Shown here one piece after another: positions 7,784 through 14,505 of a stretch of 18,268 nucleotides of DNA (its first letter is position 1; each line of letters begins with the position of its first letter). The notes beneath the pieces are model-generated. The model had not been told where the DNA came from. It saw only the letters and a list, made by a program, of their open reading frames with translations, and searched no databases. A program made the position numbers and the translations under genes. This stretch comes from H111-94 sp034436045 (GTDB lineage: Bacteria > Chloroflexota > Ktedonobacteria > Ktedonobacterales > Ktedonobacteraceae), in the NCBI GenBank assembly GCA_034436045.1, contig DAOTVZ010000212.1:1-18268 (forward strand), in the 5' to 3' direction.

Positions 7784-7860
7784 TTATCCACGACTTTTCC
7801 ACCAATCAGTGCATCCATCAGGGGGATAAGCTGTGGAGAACCTACTCTGGCTGTGGATAA
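7784..7860. promoter_or_regulatory. Cluster of DnaA-box-like 9-mers
   Basis: Compared with the consensus TTATCCACA: 7784-7792 is TTATCCACG (one mismatch); 7795-7803 is TTTTCCACC (two mismatches); 7821-7829 on the minus strand is TTATCCCCC (two mismatches); 7832-7840 on the minus strand is TTCTCCACA (one mismatch); 7852-7860 on the minus strand is a perfect TTATCCACA. Left boxes point right and right boxes point left. No dnaA, dnaN, gyrB or rpmH gene is nearby, so I call it a candidate DnaA-binding region and not an origin. Confidence 0.45.
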
Positions 7861-7921
7861 TACGATGAGGTTAACCCGTTTCGTCCCAGACCAGTGGGCC
7901 TATCCGTAAGAGTGTGTAAAA

Positions 7922-8004
7922 GGCGAGCGCAAGGCATCGCCTTTACACTGGAAAACAGTAGAAAATATACCGTATCATCGTAGATGCGACGCCTTGCGCT
8001 CGCC
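7922..8004. repeat. Long inverted repeat with 19-bp arms
   Basis: The arms are 7922-7940 and 7986-8004: 14 bp perfect (GGCGAGCGCAAGGC and its complement), one mismatch, then 4 bp more. The spacer is 45 nt and AT-rich. Each arm is itself a small palindrome with the core GCGA-GCGCAAGG-TCGC, close to the core of the 3321-3434 repeats. This looks like a paired REP or MITE-type element. Confidence 0.7.
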
Positions 8005-8021
8005 CGGATGACTCAGAAACA

Positions 8022-8030
8022 TGATATACT
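8022..8030 (+). promoter_or_regulatory. Extended -10 promoter of the 8109 gene
   Basis: TGATATACT at 8022-8030 is an extended -10 (TGn plus TATACT). No convincing -35 precedes it, because the inverted repeat ends at 8004. The leader to the ATG at 8109 would be about 70 nt. Confidence 0.4.
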
Positions 8031-8108
8031 ATACAAAAGACAGAATAACACAGCCGATACTGTCAACTTGTACGCAAATAATCACGCATTGATACCAGGA
8101 GTTCCTGC

Positions 8109-9503
8109 ATGGGGCGCTATAGCGACCACGACCACCTGCATGATTTTGAAGATGATGATATTATCGAGATCATAGATATTCCGCAGGATGCGGTAATGCC
8201 AGAGCAAGATTCCCCAAAGAAACCATCGGAAACGTCTCCGCTTGAGATACAGCGAATTTCGCTGCGCGCGCGCCGTGATCCTAAAAAGGCCGCGTTGCGC
8301 AATAGTATCGTCGGTGGTATCACCGCCATAGCTTTGCTTGTCCTCCTGCTCTTTGTTCTGGCCGATACTCCCTGGCAACAGGCTTTCTCCATTTTCCTGC
8401 CAGCCAGACAAACACCGTCCACCGGAACCAAAAGCTTCTTTTACTTCCAGGACCTCCCTTCCTGGGGCACCGTCTCTCTGAATGGACGCCCACTCAACAC
8501 TATACCAGTGCCCAGCACACATACCCCTTTGTCGCTCACACCCGGACAATACCTCCTCACCTGGCAAGCAATTCCTTTCCGCCCATATCAATGCCTCTTA
8601 ACCGTTCCTCCCAGCTCTCCATCATCATCGGAGCAGAGAGATAGCTGCTTGATTGGCGCAACCATGTTCCAATTTGACTACCAGCCGGTAAATTCTATCT
8701 TCATTCCTATCTCTCTGTTACAATTACCCGACCACCCGCGTAGCGAACTTATCATAACAACACAAAATCTGCTTAATACACTACAAACGACTTCCATTAT
8801 TCCAGCAGGCGATTACTATTTGGGCACCAACGGCGTACCGACGCAGGCTCCCTTCACATTTCAGGCCACCCATCGCTACATCCTGGACACAAACATCAAC
8901 CAACCTGCAACCTGCACGGGCTTCGGGCCAACCAAAAGTTGCGCCATTGGCATTCAGGATTGCCGCCTGTTCTGCACACTACCATCGGATAATACCACCA
9001 TCGCCGATCAAAACACGTGGCGCGTCGCCGCCATCTTCCACTCCGAATGGGACTATACCGCCCTCCCACGCTCCCATCAAAAACCTCCCATCGCGTCTGC
9101 CGTCCAGGACGAACAATTCATCACTCTGCGGATACGCTGGCTCGGTAACGGCTGGCAAGTCTCTTTCGTCCAAAGTGTGGACAATTTCGACGACATTCGC
9201 TGTGTCACCTCAGAGCAGGAGCTTTCCACGCCAGATTACCAGCCCCTCACCGTTGGAGAGGCCAATTTGAACTTCGTCTTTGTCTCCACTCCCACCAATA
9301 CTATCGATTGCTTGACCGCCGTCTGGGTCGGCAACGACTCCATCACCGGCGCTACCGTCTCCCCCAGCGCCTGGTTGGTCGAACGCTTCGGCGTGCTGGA
9401 AAGTGGCAACACTACCGCCCACCATATCTGGCCCCAACTTCCTCAAGCTATTCCTCCCGTACAGCGCATCGCCGCCCAGATAGCTCTGGAAGTTCGCCTA
9501 TAG
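8109..9503 (+). CDS. Anchored extracytoplasmic protein of unknown function
   Basis: 464 residues; no family recognised with confidence. Residues 1-65 are cytoplasmic, very acidic near the start (DFEDDDIIEIID) and basic just before the membrane (RARRDPKK). One membrane helix lies at about 66-85 (SIVGGITAIALLVLLLFVL). The remaining 380 residues should face outside. They begin with a PEGA-like stretch (WGTVSLNGRPL ... LTPGQYLLTWQAIPFRPYQC), which could be a small beta-sandwich. The ectodomain has eight cysteines, four of them clustered in ATCTGFGPTKSCAIGIQDCRLFC, which suggests disulfides. AGGAG sits 7 nt before the ATG. It stands alone, divergent from the membrane protein at 6973-7656, with which it shares a topology but no obvious sequence. 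Confidence 0.75.
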   Translation: MGRYSDHDHLHDFEDDDIIEIIDIPQDAVMPEQDSPKKPSETSPLEIQRISLRARRDPKKAALRNSIVGGITAIALLVLLLFVLADTPWQQAFSIFLPARQTPSTGTKSFFYFQDLPSWGTVSLNGRPLNTIPVPSTHTPLSLTPGQYLLTWQAIPFRPYQCLLTVPPSSPSSSEQRDSCLIGATMFQFDYQPVNSIFIPISLLQLPDHPRSELIITTQNLLNTLQTTSIIPAGDYYLGTNGVPTQAPFTFQATHRYILDTNINQPATCTGFGPTKSCAIGIQDCRLFCTLPSDNTTIADQNTWRVAAIFHSEWDYTALPRSHQKPPIASAVQDEQFITLRIRWLGNGWQVSFVQSVDNFDDIRCVTSEQELSTPDYQPLTVGEANLNFVFVSTPTNTIDCLTAVWVGNDSITGATVSPSAWLVERFGVLESGNTTAHHIWPQLPQAIPPVQRIAAQIALEVRL

Positions 9504-9544
9504 AGTTGTTTGCGCACCCTTACCTCGCCAAACGTGCATATTCT

Positions 9545-9574
9545 TTGCCCGAACGGGCATCACTGTGATAAGAT
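9545..9574 (+). promoter_or_regulatory. Promoter of the DeoR-type regulator with embedded palindrome
   Basis: TTGCCC at 9545-9550 is the -35, and TGA-TAAGAT at 9566-9574 is an extended -10 with an 18-nt spacer. A 14-bp palindrome (TGCCCG-AA-CGGGCA, 9546-9559) covers most of the -35 and the start of the spacer, a good position for repressor binding. Autoregulation by the downstream DeoR-type protein is inference. Confidence 0.5.
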
Positions 9575-9609
9575 AGAACACATATTACCACCCTGGAGTT
9601 ATTATATCT

Positions 9610-10395
9610 ATGCGGAAAGAAACCACCAGAACCGAGTTTATCCTTGAAGAACTGCTCCGTAATGGGCGCGTCACCGTCGATGATCTGAGCCAACAACTGC
9701 ACGTCAATACCTCTACCATTCGGCGCGATCTCGAAAAACTTGAGCGCCAGAATATGCTGCGCCGTGTCCATGGGGGGGCAGTACCGCCGGATACGCTTTC
9801 ATACAGCACCTACGCCTACGACCTCACTTTCCAAACCAACATGCAGAAACAAACAGAGGAGAAAGTCCGTATCGCCCTGGTGGCCGCTCGTCTCATTGAA
9901 CCCGGCGACAGCATCGCCCTGTCTCCCGGCACAACAACAACACACCTGGCGCGCGCTATCCGTCAGATGCGTATTCCTAACCTGACCGTGATTACGAACG
10001 CCGTCAATATCGCAATGGAACTGGCCGGTTTGCCCAACCTCAATCTGACTCTCGTGGGCGGCATTCTACTCTCCGATTTCTTTGCCCTGGTTGGACCGCT
10101 GGCCGAGCAGGGTCTCAGTCAGATATATGTGTCTAAAGCCTTCGTCGGCGTCACTGGCCTGCACCCTGAGGTAGGTTTAACCGGCCCCAATCAGCTCGAA
10201 GCCCTCACCTACCGTGTCACGCTGAGCCATGCACAACGCACCTACGTCCTGGCCGATCACACGAAAATTGGCCGTATCGCATTACACTACATCGCCCCCA
10301 TCACTGCTATGCACACACTCATTACCGACAGTCAGGCCGATCAAACTCAACTTTCCCTCCTGCGAGATGCCAACATCGAGGTCATAGAAGCCTGA
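9610..10395 (+). CDS. DeoR/GlpR-family transcriptional regulator
   Basis: 261 residues, the usual family length. Residues 5-58 are the DeoR winged helix-turn-helix: ILEELLRNGRVTVDDLSQQL, then VNTSTIRRDLEKLERQNMLRRVHGGAV. Residues 75-260 are the DeoR sensor domain, with the sugar-phosphate-type loop SPGTTTTHLA (105-114), the VITNAVNIAMEL block (127-138), LVGG (148-151) and TYVLADHTKIGR (211-222). Such proteins repress sugar or nucleoside catabolic genes and release DNA on binding a phosphorylated sugar. Here the only downstream partner is a peptidase, so the effector is unknown. GGAG lies 11 nt before the ATG, rather far. The peptidase gene follows 43 nt after the stop. Confidence 0.93.
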   Translation: MRKETTRTEFILEELLRNGRVTVDDLSQQLHVNTSTIRRDLEKLERQNMLRRVHGGAVPPDTLSYSTYAYDLTFQTNMQKQTEEKVRIALVAARLIEPGDSIALSPGTTTTHLARAIRQMRIPNLTVITNAVNIAMELAGLPNLNLTLVGGILLSDFFALVGPLAEQGLSQIYVSKAFVGVTGLHPEVGLTGPNQLEALTYRVTLSHAQRTYVLADHTKIGRIALHYIAPITAMHTLITDSQADQTQLSLLRDANIEVIEA

Positions 10396-10438
10396 ACCTT
10401 TATGCAAGAGTAATCACCAACAGAAAGTAAATAATAAC

Positions 10439-11530
10439 ATGAGTAGAACACGCATACGAAACCTGGGTATTACCATCGGAACATTGCCAACCGGCCCCCA
10501 GAACGCCATCACCGATGTGCCCGGCGTCCTGGTAGGGCACTGCACCCTCATCGCGGATGAACCGCGCGTAGCCCGCACAGGTGTCACAGTCATCGTCCCA
10601 CGCGACGGCAACATCTGGCACGACTCCGTCTTCGCCGGATACTTCAGCTTCAATGGCTGTGGCGAGATGACTGGCCTCTCCTGGCTGGAAGAGTCGGGCC
10701 TCCTGCAATCCCCCATCGGCCTGACCAATACCAACGCCGTCGGCACCGTGCGCGACGCCCTGGTCGCCTGCGAAGCCGAGGATTGGGACAGCAACGGCTC
10801 TCTTCCCATCGCCGCCGAAACCTGGGACGGCTGGCTCAACGACATTAACGCCTTCCACATCACCAGAACCCACGTTGACACCGCGTTACGTGCCGCCCAT
10901 AGCGGGCCGGTAGAAGAGGGCAATGTCGGCGGCGGCACTGGCATGATCTGCCACGAGTTTAAGGGAGGCATCGGTACTTCATCGCGTATCGTCTCTTGCC
11001 CCGTCGGCAACTACACTATTGGTGTACTGGTGCAGGCAAACTACGGCGACCGCGCACAACTGCGCATTGATGGGGTACCGGTTGGTCGCGCCATCGGGCC
11101 AGCACAGGTGCCAACCACGTATCACACACCTATGTCCGGTGGCTCTATCATCGTCATCATCGCCACCGACGCTCCCTTACTGCCTGTGCAATGCAAGCGC
11201 TTAGCCCGTCGCGCCACCGTCGGCCTGGCCCGCGTCGGTGGTACCGGTCATAACGGCAGTGGTGACCTCTTCCTGTCCTTCGCCACCGGCAACCATCTCC
11301 CCGTCCCCCAGGGCGGCACTTCTCCTCAGGTACAGAACAAACTCTTTCAACTCCAGATGTTGCCCCATCAACAACTCGACCCTTTCTTCGACGCCACCGC
11401 CGACGCCGTTGAAGAATCCATTCTCAACGCTCTAGCAGCCGCAGAAACCATGACCGGCTACAAAGGCCATACCGCCTACGCACTCCCTCTTGATGAAGTA
11501 CAACGGCTGGTGCAGAAGGCCCACACCTAA
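10439..11530 (+). CDS. P1-family (DmpA-like) aminopeptidase, Ntn-hydrolase
   Basis: 363 residues, close to DmpA (about 375). The family, also called L-aminopeptidase/D-esterase or beta-peptidyl aminopeptidase, releases N-terminal residues from peptides or amides after cleaving itself into two chains. The conserved opening RIRNLGITIGTLPTGPQNAITDVPGVLVGH (5-34) supports this start, although the ribosome binding site is weak. Other conserved blocks are GNVGGGTGMICHEFKGGIGTSSR (161-183) and VLVQANYG (196-203), with Asn201 the likely oxyanion residue. GG-SIIVIIATDAPLLP has the self-cleavage point between Gly235 and Ser236, Ser236 becoming the nucleophile. GHNGSGDLFLSFATGN follows. There is no signal peptide, so it acts in the cytoplasm. 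It probably shares a transcript with the DeoR-type regulator. Confidence 0.93.
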   Translation: MSRTRIRNLGITIGTLPTGPQNAITDVPGVLVGHCTLIADEPRVARTGVTVIVPRDGNIWHDSVFAGYFSFNGCGEMTGLSWLEESGLLQSPIGLTNTNAVGTVRDALVACEAEDWDSNGSLPIAAETWDGWLNDINAFHITRTHVDTALRAAHSGPVEEGNVGGGTGMICHEFKGGIGTSSRIVSCPVGNYTIGVLVQANYGDRAQLRIDGVPVGRAIGPAQVPTTYHTPMSGGSIIVIIATDAPLLPVQCKRLARRATVGLARVGGTGHNGSGDLFLSFATGNHLPVPQGGTSPQVQNKLFQLQMLPHQQLDPFFDATADAVEESILNALAAAETMTGYKGHTAYALPLDEVQRLVQKAHT

Positions 11531-11593
11531 CTACACGGATCGCTCGTCTTAATGGGCCTCCATCCTTTAGGGGGATATTGGTGGTCGGTGTAG

Positions 11594-11677
11594 GGGGCGT
11601 CATTCATGACGCCCTGGCCACCCGTTGATCCGCCCACGGGGCCTCATTCATGACGCCCTGGCCACCCGTTGATCCGC
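11594..11677. repeat. Tandem repeat, two 40-bp units (period 44)
   Basis: Units are 11594-11633 and 11638-11677. The last 34 bp of each are identical, with one mismatch in the first six. Unit 1 contains a perfect palindrome (arms GGGCGTCAT at 11595-11603 and ATGACGCCC at 11606-11614), preceded by GTAGGG. Unit 2 has one broken base pair. It lies between the peptidase stop and the MFS promoter, so it may end transcription, although no U-tract follows. The 170-bp gap 11531-11700 shows no coding sequence. Confidence 0.8.
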
Positions 11678-11706
11678 AAGGATAGAGAGCCGTCTTAATA
11701 TTTGCC

Positions 11707-11735
11707 TTGCTTTTCTATCCCGACTTTGCTACACT
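11707..11735 (+). promoter_or_regulatory. Promoter of the MFS transporter gene
   Basis: TTGCTT at 11707-11712, a 17-nt spacer, and TACACT at 11730-11735 with TGC directly before it (extended -10). Transcription should start near 11742, downstream of the TTG at 11707 where the longest reading frame would begin. Confidence 0.5.
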
Positions 11736-11775
11736 AACTGAAGTAACAAAACCACACAAACAGCAAGGCCATAGC

Positions 11776-13092
11776 GTGAAACAAGGGTACAAGGAAATAC
11801 CACCTTCCGATAAACAATTAAGCAGTATAACCCCCACAGCAGGTATGCATGCTGGTCGAACTCTCAATCAGGCATTGCGCGTGCGAGATTTTCGCCTCCT
11901 TCTCGCTGGCTCTTTTCTCTCTATGTTCGGGCGACAGATGCTAAGCGTAGCCATCGGATGGGAACTCTATCTCCGCACAAGCTCGGCCCTTGTTCTCGGC
12001 GGCATCGGTCTGGCACAAGTCTTACCCATCATCGTTCTGTTTTTACCCTCCGGCTATATTGCGGATCGCTACAGCCGTCGATATGTGGTCATAGGATCAC
12101 AGGTAGTACTGGCACTGGCCTCCCTGTACCTGGCATTCCTATCCTATCAGCACGGCTCCTTATGGCTCATTTACGCCTGCCTGGCCATCATGGGCGGTGC
12201 TCAATCCTTCAACGGCCCGGCCAGTTCAGCCCTGGTCGCACAGGTAGTCCCTGAATCAGCCTATGAGAATGCAATGACGTGGCGCAGCAGCGTTACCCAA
12301 CTATCCGCCGTCCTGGGGCCGACCACAGGCGGTTTGCTGATCGGCATTTTGCAAAGTGCTACCTTCGTTTACGTACTCTGTGCCATAACATCCATTATCT
12401 TCATAGCGCTGCTTGTGCCGATGCACGTCAATCCACAAAAGAAACTTGCCTCCACAAAAAGAACTCTGGCCTCATTAGTAGAGGGCATGCGCTTTCTCGG
12501 TAAGGCACAGGTTCTCCTGGCAGCCATCACTCTCGACCTTTTCGCCGTTCTGCTCGGCGGCGCAACAACATTGCTCCCTATCTATGCACAGAATATCTTA
12601 CACGTCGGCCCTATCGGATTAGGCTGGATGCAAGCTGCAAGCTCCATAGGAGCTATCTGCACAGCGCTCATTCTCGCCTCACGCCCCCCCTTCAAACACG
12701 CCGGTTACACGCTACTACTGGCCGTCACCGGCTTTGGCGTGGCAACCATTATTTTCGGACTCTCGCGCTCGTTCTGGCTCTCCTTGCTCATGCTCTTCCT
12801 GCTGGGTGCTTGCGATAACATCAGCGTCGTGATCCGTAGCACACTGCTTCTCGTGCGCACTCCCGATGAGATGCGGGGACGGGTAAGCGCAGTTAGTTCG
12901 CTCTTTATCAGTTCATCGAACCAGCTCGGTGGCTTTGAGTCAGGTCTGGTAGCTCAACTCATTGGCCCCGTGCTATCCGTCGTCACGGGCGGCATCGGCA
13001 CCATCCTGGTCGTCCTTCTCATCGCCTTCCTCTGGCCCGAAATGCGCCACCTGGGCACCTTGCGCGAGGAAAAACAGGCGCAAAGCTCATAG
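11776..13092 (+). CDS. MFS exporter (EntS/MFS_3-like)
   Basis: About 438 residues from the GTG at 11776, which has AAGG 7 nt upstream. The in-frame TTG at 11707 sits inside the promoter, and the ATG at 11845 is a possible alternative. The body has about twelve membrane helices starting at RVRDFRLLLAGSFLSMFG. Loop 2-3 carries the MFS motif A as SGYIADRYSRR, and a similar EMRGRVSAVSS occurs near helices 10-11. GGAQSFNGPASSALVAQVVP and the EYAENAMTWRSS-like region (spelled ESAYENAMTWRSS) are typical of the EntS/drug-resistance group of proton-driven exporters. The substrate is not predictable. The gene stands alone with its own promoter and meets the next gene tail to tail, with 10 nt between the stops. 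Confidence 0.9.
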   Translation: MKQGYKEIPPSDKQLSSITPTAGMHAGRTLNQALRVRDFRLLLAGSFLSMFGRQMLSVAIGWELYLRTSSALVLGGIGLAQVLPIIVLFLPSGYIADRYSRRYVVIGSQVVLALASLYLAFLSYQHGSLWLIYACLAIMGGAQSFNGPASSALVAQVVPESAYENAMTWRSSVTQLSAVLGPTTGGLLIGILQSATFVYVLCAITSIIFIALLVPMHVNPQKKLASTKRTLASLVEGMRFLGKAQVLLAAITLDLFAVLLGGATTLLPIYAQNILHVGPIGLGWMQAASSIGAICTALILASRPPFKHAGYTLLLAVTGFGVATIIFGLSRSFWLSLLMLFLLGACDNISVVIRSTLLLVRTPDEMRGRVSAVSSLFISSSNQLGGFESGLVAQLIGPVLSVVTGGIGTILVVLLIAFLWPEMRHLGTLREEKQAQSS

Positions 13093-13102
13093 CATCTTAC
13101 CT

Positions 13103-13495
13103 TTACGGCGCGGGATGCTGAGGAATCACCGTCGCTAATATCACCGGCAAGAGAACAATCCAGGCAGTGGCGAATAATGCCCACAGCGTCGCGGCACTGC
13201 GCGCCCTCAACCCGGCGCGTTGCCAGCCCGCCACCCGCCGCAGTATCACCACGAGAGAGACAACATAGGCTAGCAGAGCCAGTACCATACAAGCTGACAG
13301 GGTAATCAGCACGTCACGTTGCCAGACAAAAAATCCGTCACTATTGAACGTCTGACGCACCAGGGCTGTCAAAATCACTGCCAGAGTTGTGATACTCCCC
13401 AACAAGAACAGCGGTATAAGACCACAAAGGATGCCGTAGAGGACTTCTCCACCTTTAGTAACACGAGCTTTCTGTTGTGCAGCAGGCAAAGCCAT
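13103..13495 (-). CDS. Small three-TM membrane protein, unknown
   Basis: 130 residues. Three hydrophobic helices are visible: about 18-44 (VLYGILCGLIPLFLLGSITTLAVILTA), 62-86 (DVLITLSACMVLALLAYVVSLVVIL) and 103-124 (TLWALFATAWIVLLPVILATVI). A basic loop (RRVAGWQRAGLRAR) follows the second helix and should lie inside. No family recognised. GGAG lies 7 nt before the ATG. It begins 15 nt after the stop of the alpha/beta hydrolase gene and is the last gene of that operon. Confidence 0.75.
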   Translation of the reverse strand: MALPAAQQKARVTKGGEVLYGILCGLIPLFLLGSITTLAVILTALVRQTFNSDGFFVWQRDVLITLSACMVLALLAYVVSLVVILRRVAGWQRAGLRARSAATLWALFATAWIVLLPVILATVIPQHPAP

Positions 13496-13510
13496 CTATT
13501 ATCTCCTCGT

Positions 13511-14488
13511 TTAAACGCCCGTATCGGGGCCAACAACCTGCGTGTAAAAGGCAATCACACGATTGACGTATGCCTGCCCCAGCACAACAAAGGCCCGTGC
13601 ATGCCTGGCTTTCGGCACCAGCCACACCTGCACGTTAGCATCAGGGGCCGCGCGAGCTGCTGCTGCCAACAGCTCCACATTAGAGGGGGGAATATAAGTA
13701 TCAGCCAGCCCATGAATGAAGAGTATCGGGCGCGGAGCAATCTTCGCCACCACTTCTACCGGTCGCACAGCATAAAAATTGATGCCATACAACACCTGCG
13801 CAGCCTCCAGCACACCGGGCGTAACCAGCGCAGGAAGATGGCTGCTCTTAGGAATCTCTCGTTGCAGAATCGGTATAATATCCGCGTAGGCGCTATCCGA
13901 GACAATAGCCTTGATTTGAGGTAACTGGGCCGCCGCTAGCAGTAGCGTAGACGCTCCCATTGAAACACCCCAGCCTACCAGCACGCGCGGCCTCCCAAGC
14001 TGCGGATAGGGTAACGGACCGTGTTCTAAATAATCGACCGCTCCCAACACATCACGCTGCTCAAAATAGCCTAGCGAGAGTGGTGCTGGGGGCGACTCGC
14101 CGAAGCCACGCATGTCAAAAGCCAGCACCCCGAAACCATCACGCGCAAAATCGACGCTGAGTTGCAGCAAATTGGCAGTCTTATCAGCCCGATTAGTACG
14201 TACACCATGTACCATGATAATTGTACGCTGTGTCGTCAGCTTACCATCAGGCAAGACCCCTGGAATATACCAGCCACTCAATCGTACATGGTCATAACGA
14301 CTGAGGAAGGTCACATCATGATAACCAACCCCTAGCGAAGCCGGAGTAGCATAGAGAGGCTTCGGAGACACATAGGCCAGTTGAGTAGCAATAAACGTGG
14401 AGAGGCCCGCGTAAGCAAAAGTCAACACACTACTCAAAACAAGCAGCCAGATCACCACGCGGCGCAATACCATTCCCGATAGTAACAT
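13511..14488 (-). CDS. Membrane-anchored alpha/beta hydrolase
   Basis: 325 residues. A single N-terminal membrane helix (about 8-30) anchors a serine hydrolase that should face outside. The fold is clear: TIIMVHGVRTNR (oxyanion region, 89-100), VLAFDMRGFGESP (121-133), nucleophile elbow GWGVSMGAS with Ser176, acid Asp263 in FIHGLADTYIPP, and base His296 in PKARHARAF. It resembles the BAAT/acyl-transferase-like and S9/dienelactone-hydrolase-like group (YqkD/BEM46 type) of esterases; substrate unknown. It starts 17 nt after the flavoprotein gene and ends 15 nt before the three-TM gene, so the three genes form one operon. GAGAG is 8 nt before the ATG, and a second ATG at residue 6 is possible. 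Confidence 0.88.
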   Translation of the reverse strand: MLLSGMVLRRVVIWLLVLSSVLTFAYAGLSTFIATQLAYVSPKPLYATPASLGVGYHDVTFLSRYDHVRLSGWYIPGVLPDGKLTTQRTIIMVHGVRTNRADKTANLLQLSVDFARDGFGVLAFDMRGFGESPPAPLSLGYFEQRDVLGAVDYLEHGPLPYPQLGRPRVLVGWGVSMGASTLLLAAAQLPQIKAIVSDSAYADIIPILQREIPKSSHLPALVTPGVLEAAQVLYGINFYAVRPVEVVAKIAPRPILFIHGLADTYIPPSNVELLAAAARAAPDANVQVWLVPKARHARAFVVLGQAYVNRVIAFYTQVVGPDTGV

Positions 14489-14505
14489 CGAACGCTCTCT
14501 CGTCC

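Larger units (their letters stand above)
7657..8108. other. 452-bp divergent intergenic region
   Basis: No coding sequence is supported here. From left to right it holds a small palindrome (AGGCAG/CTGCCT arms at 7759-7777), a cluster of DnaA-box-like 9-mers (7784-7860), a long inverted repeat (7922-8004) around an AT-rich stretch (about 7943-7985), and an extended -10 promoter (8022-8030) for the rightward gene. Confidence 0.7.

Noticed and set aside
7784..8004. Chromosomal origin of replication
   Set aside because: The DnaA boxes and AT-rich stretch fit, but there is no dnaA, dnaN, gyrB or rpmH nearby and gene orientation does not switch consistently about this point. Kept only as a DnaA-binding candidate.
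11594..11677. CRISPR array
   Set aside because: Only two units, with 4 bp between them and no spacers or cas genes; it is a tandem repeat of a palindromic element.
13091..13119. Hairpin between the convergent MFS and three-TM genes
   Set aside because: Only 6 bp (AGCATC/GATGCT) with a 17-nt loop and no T-run; not strong enough to call a terminator.
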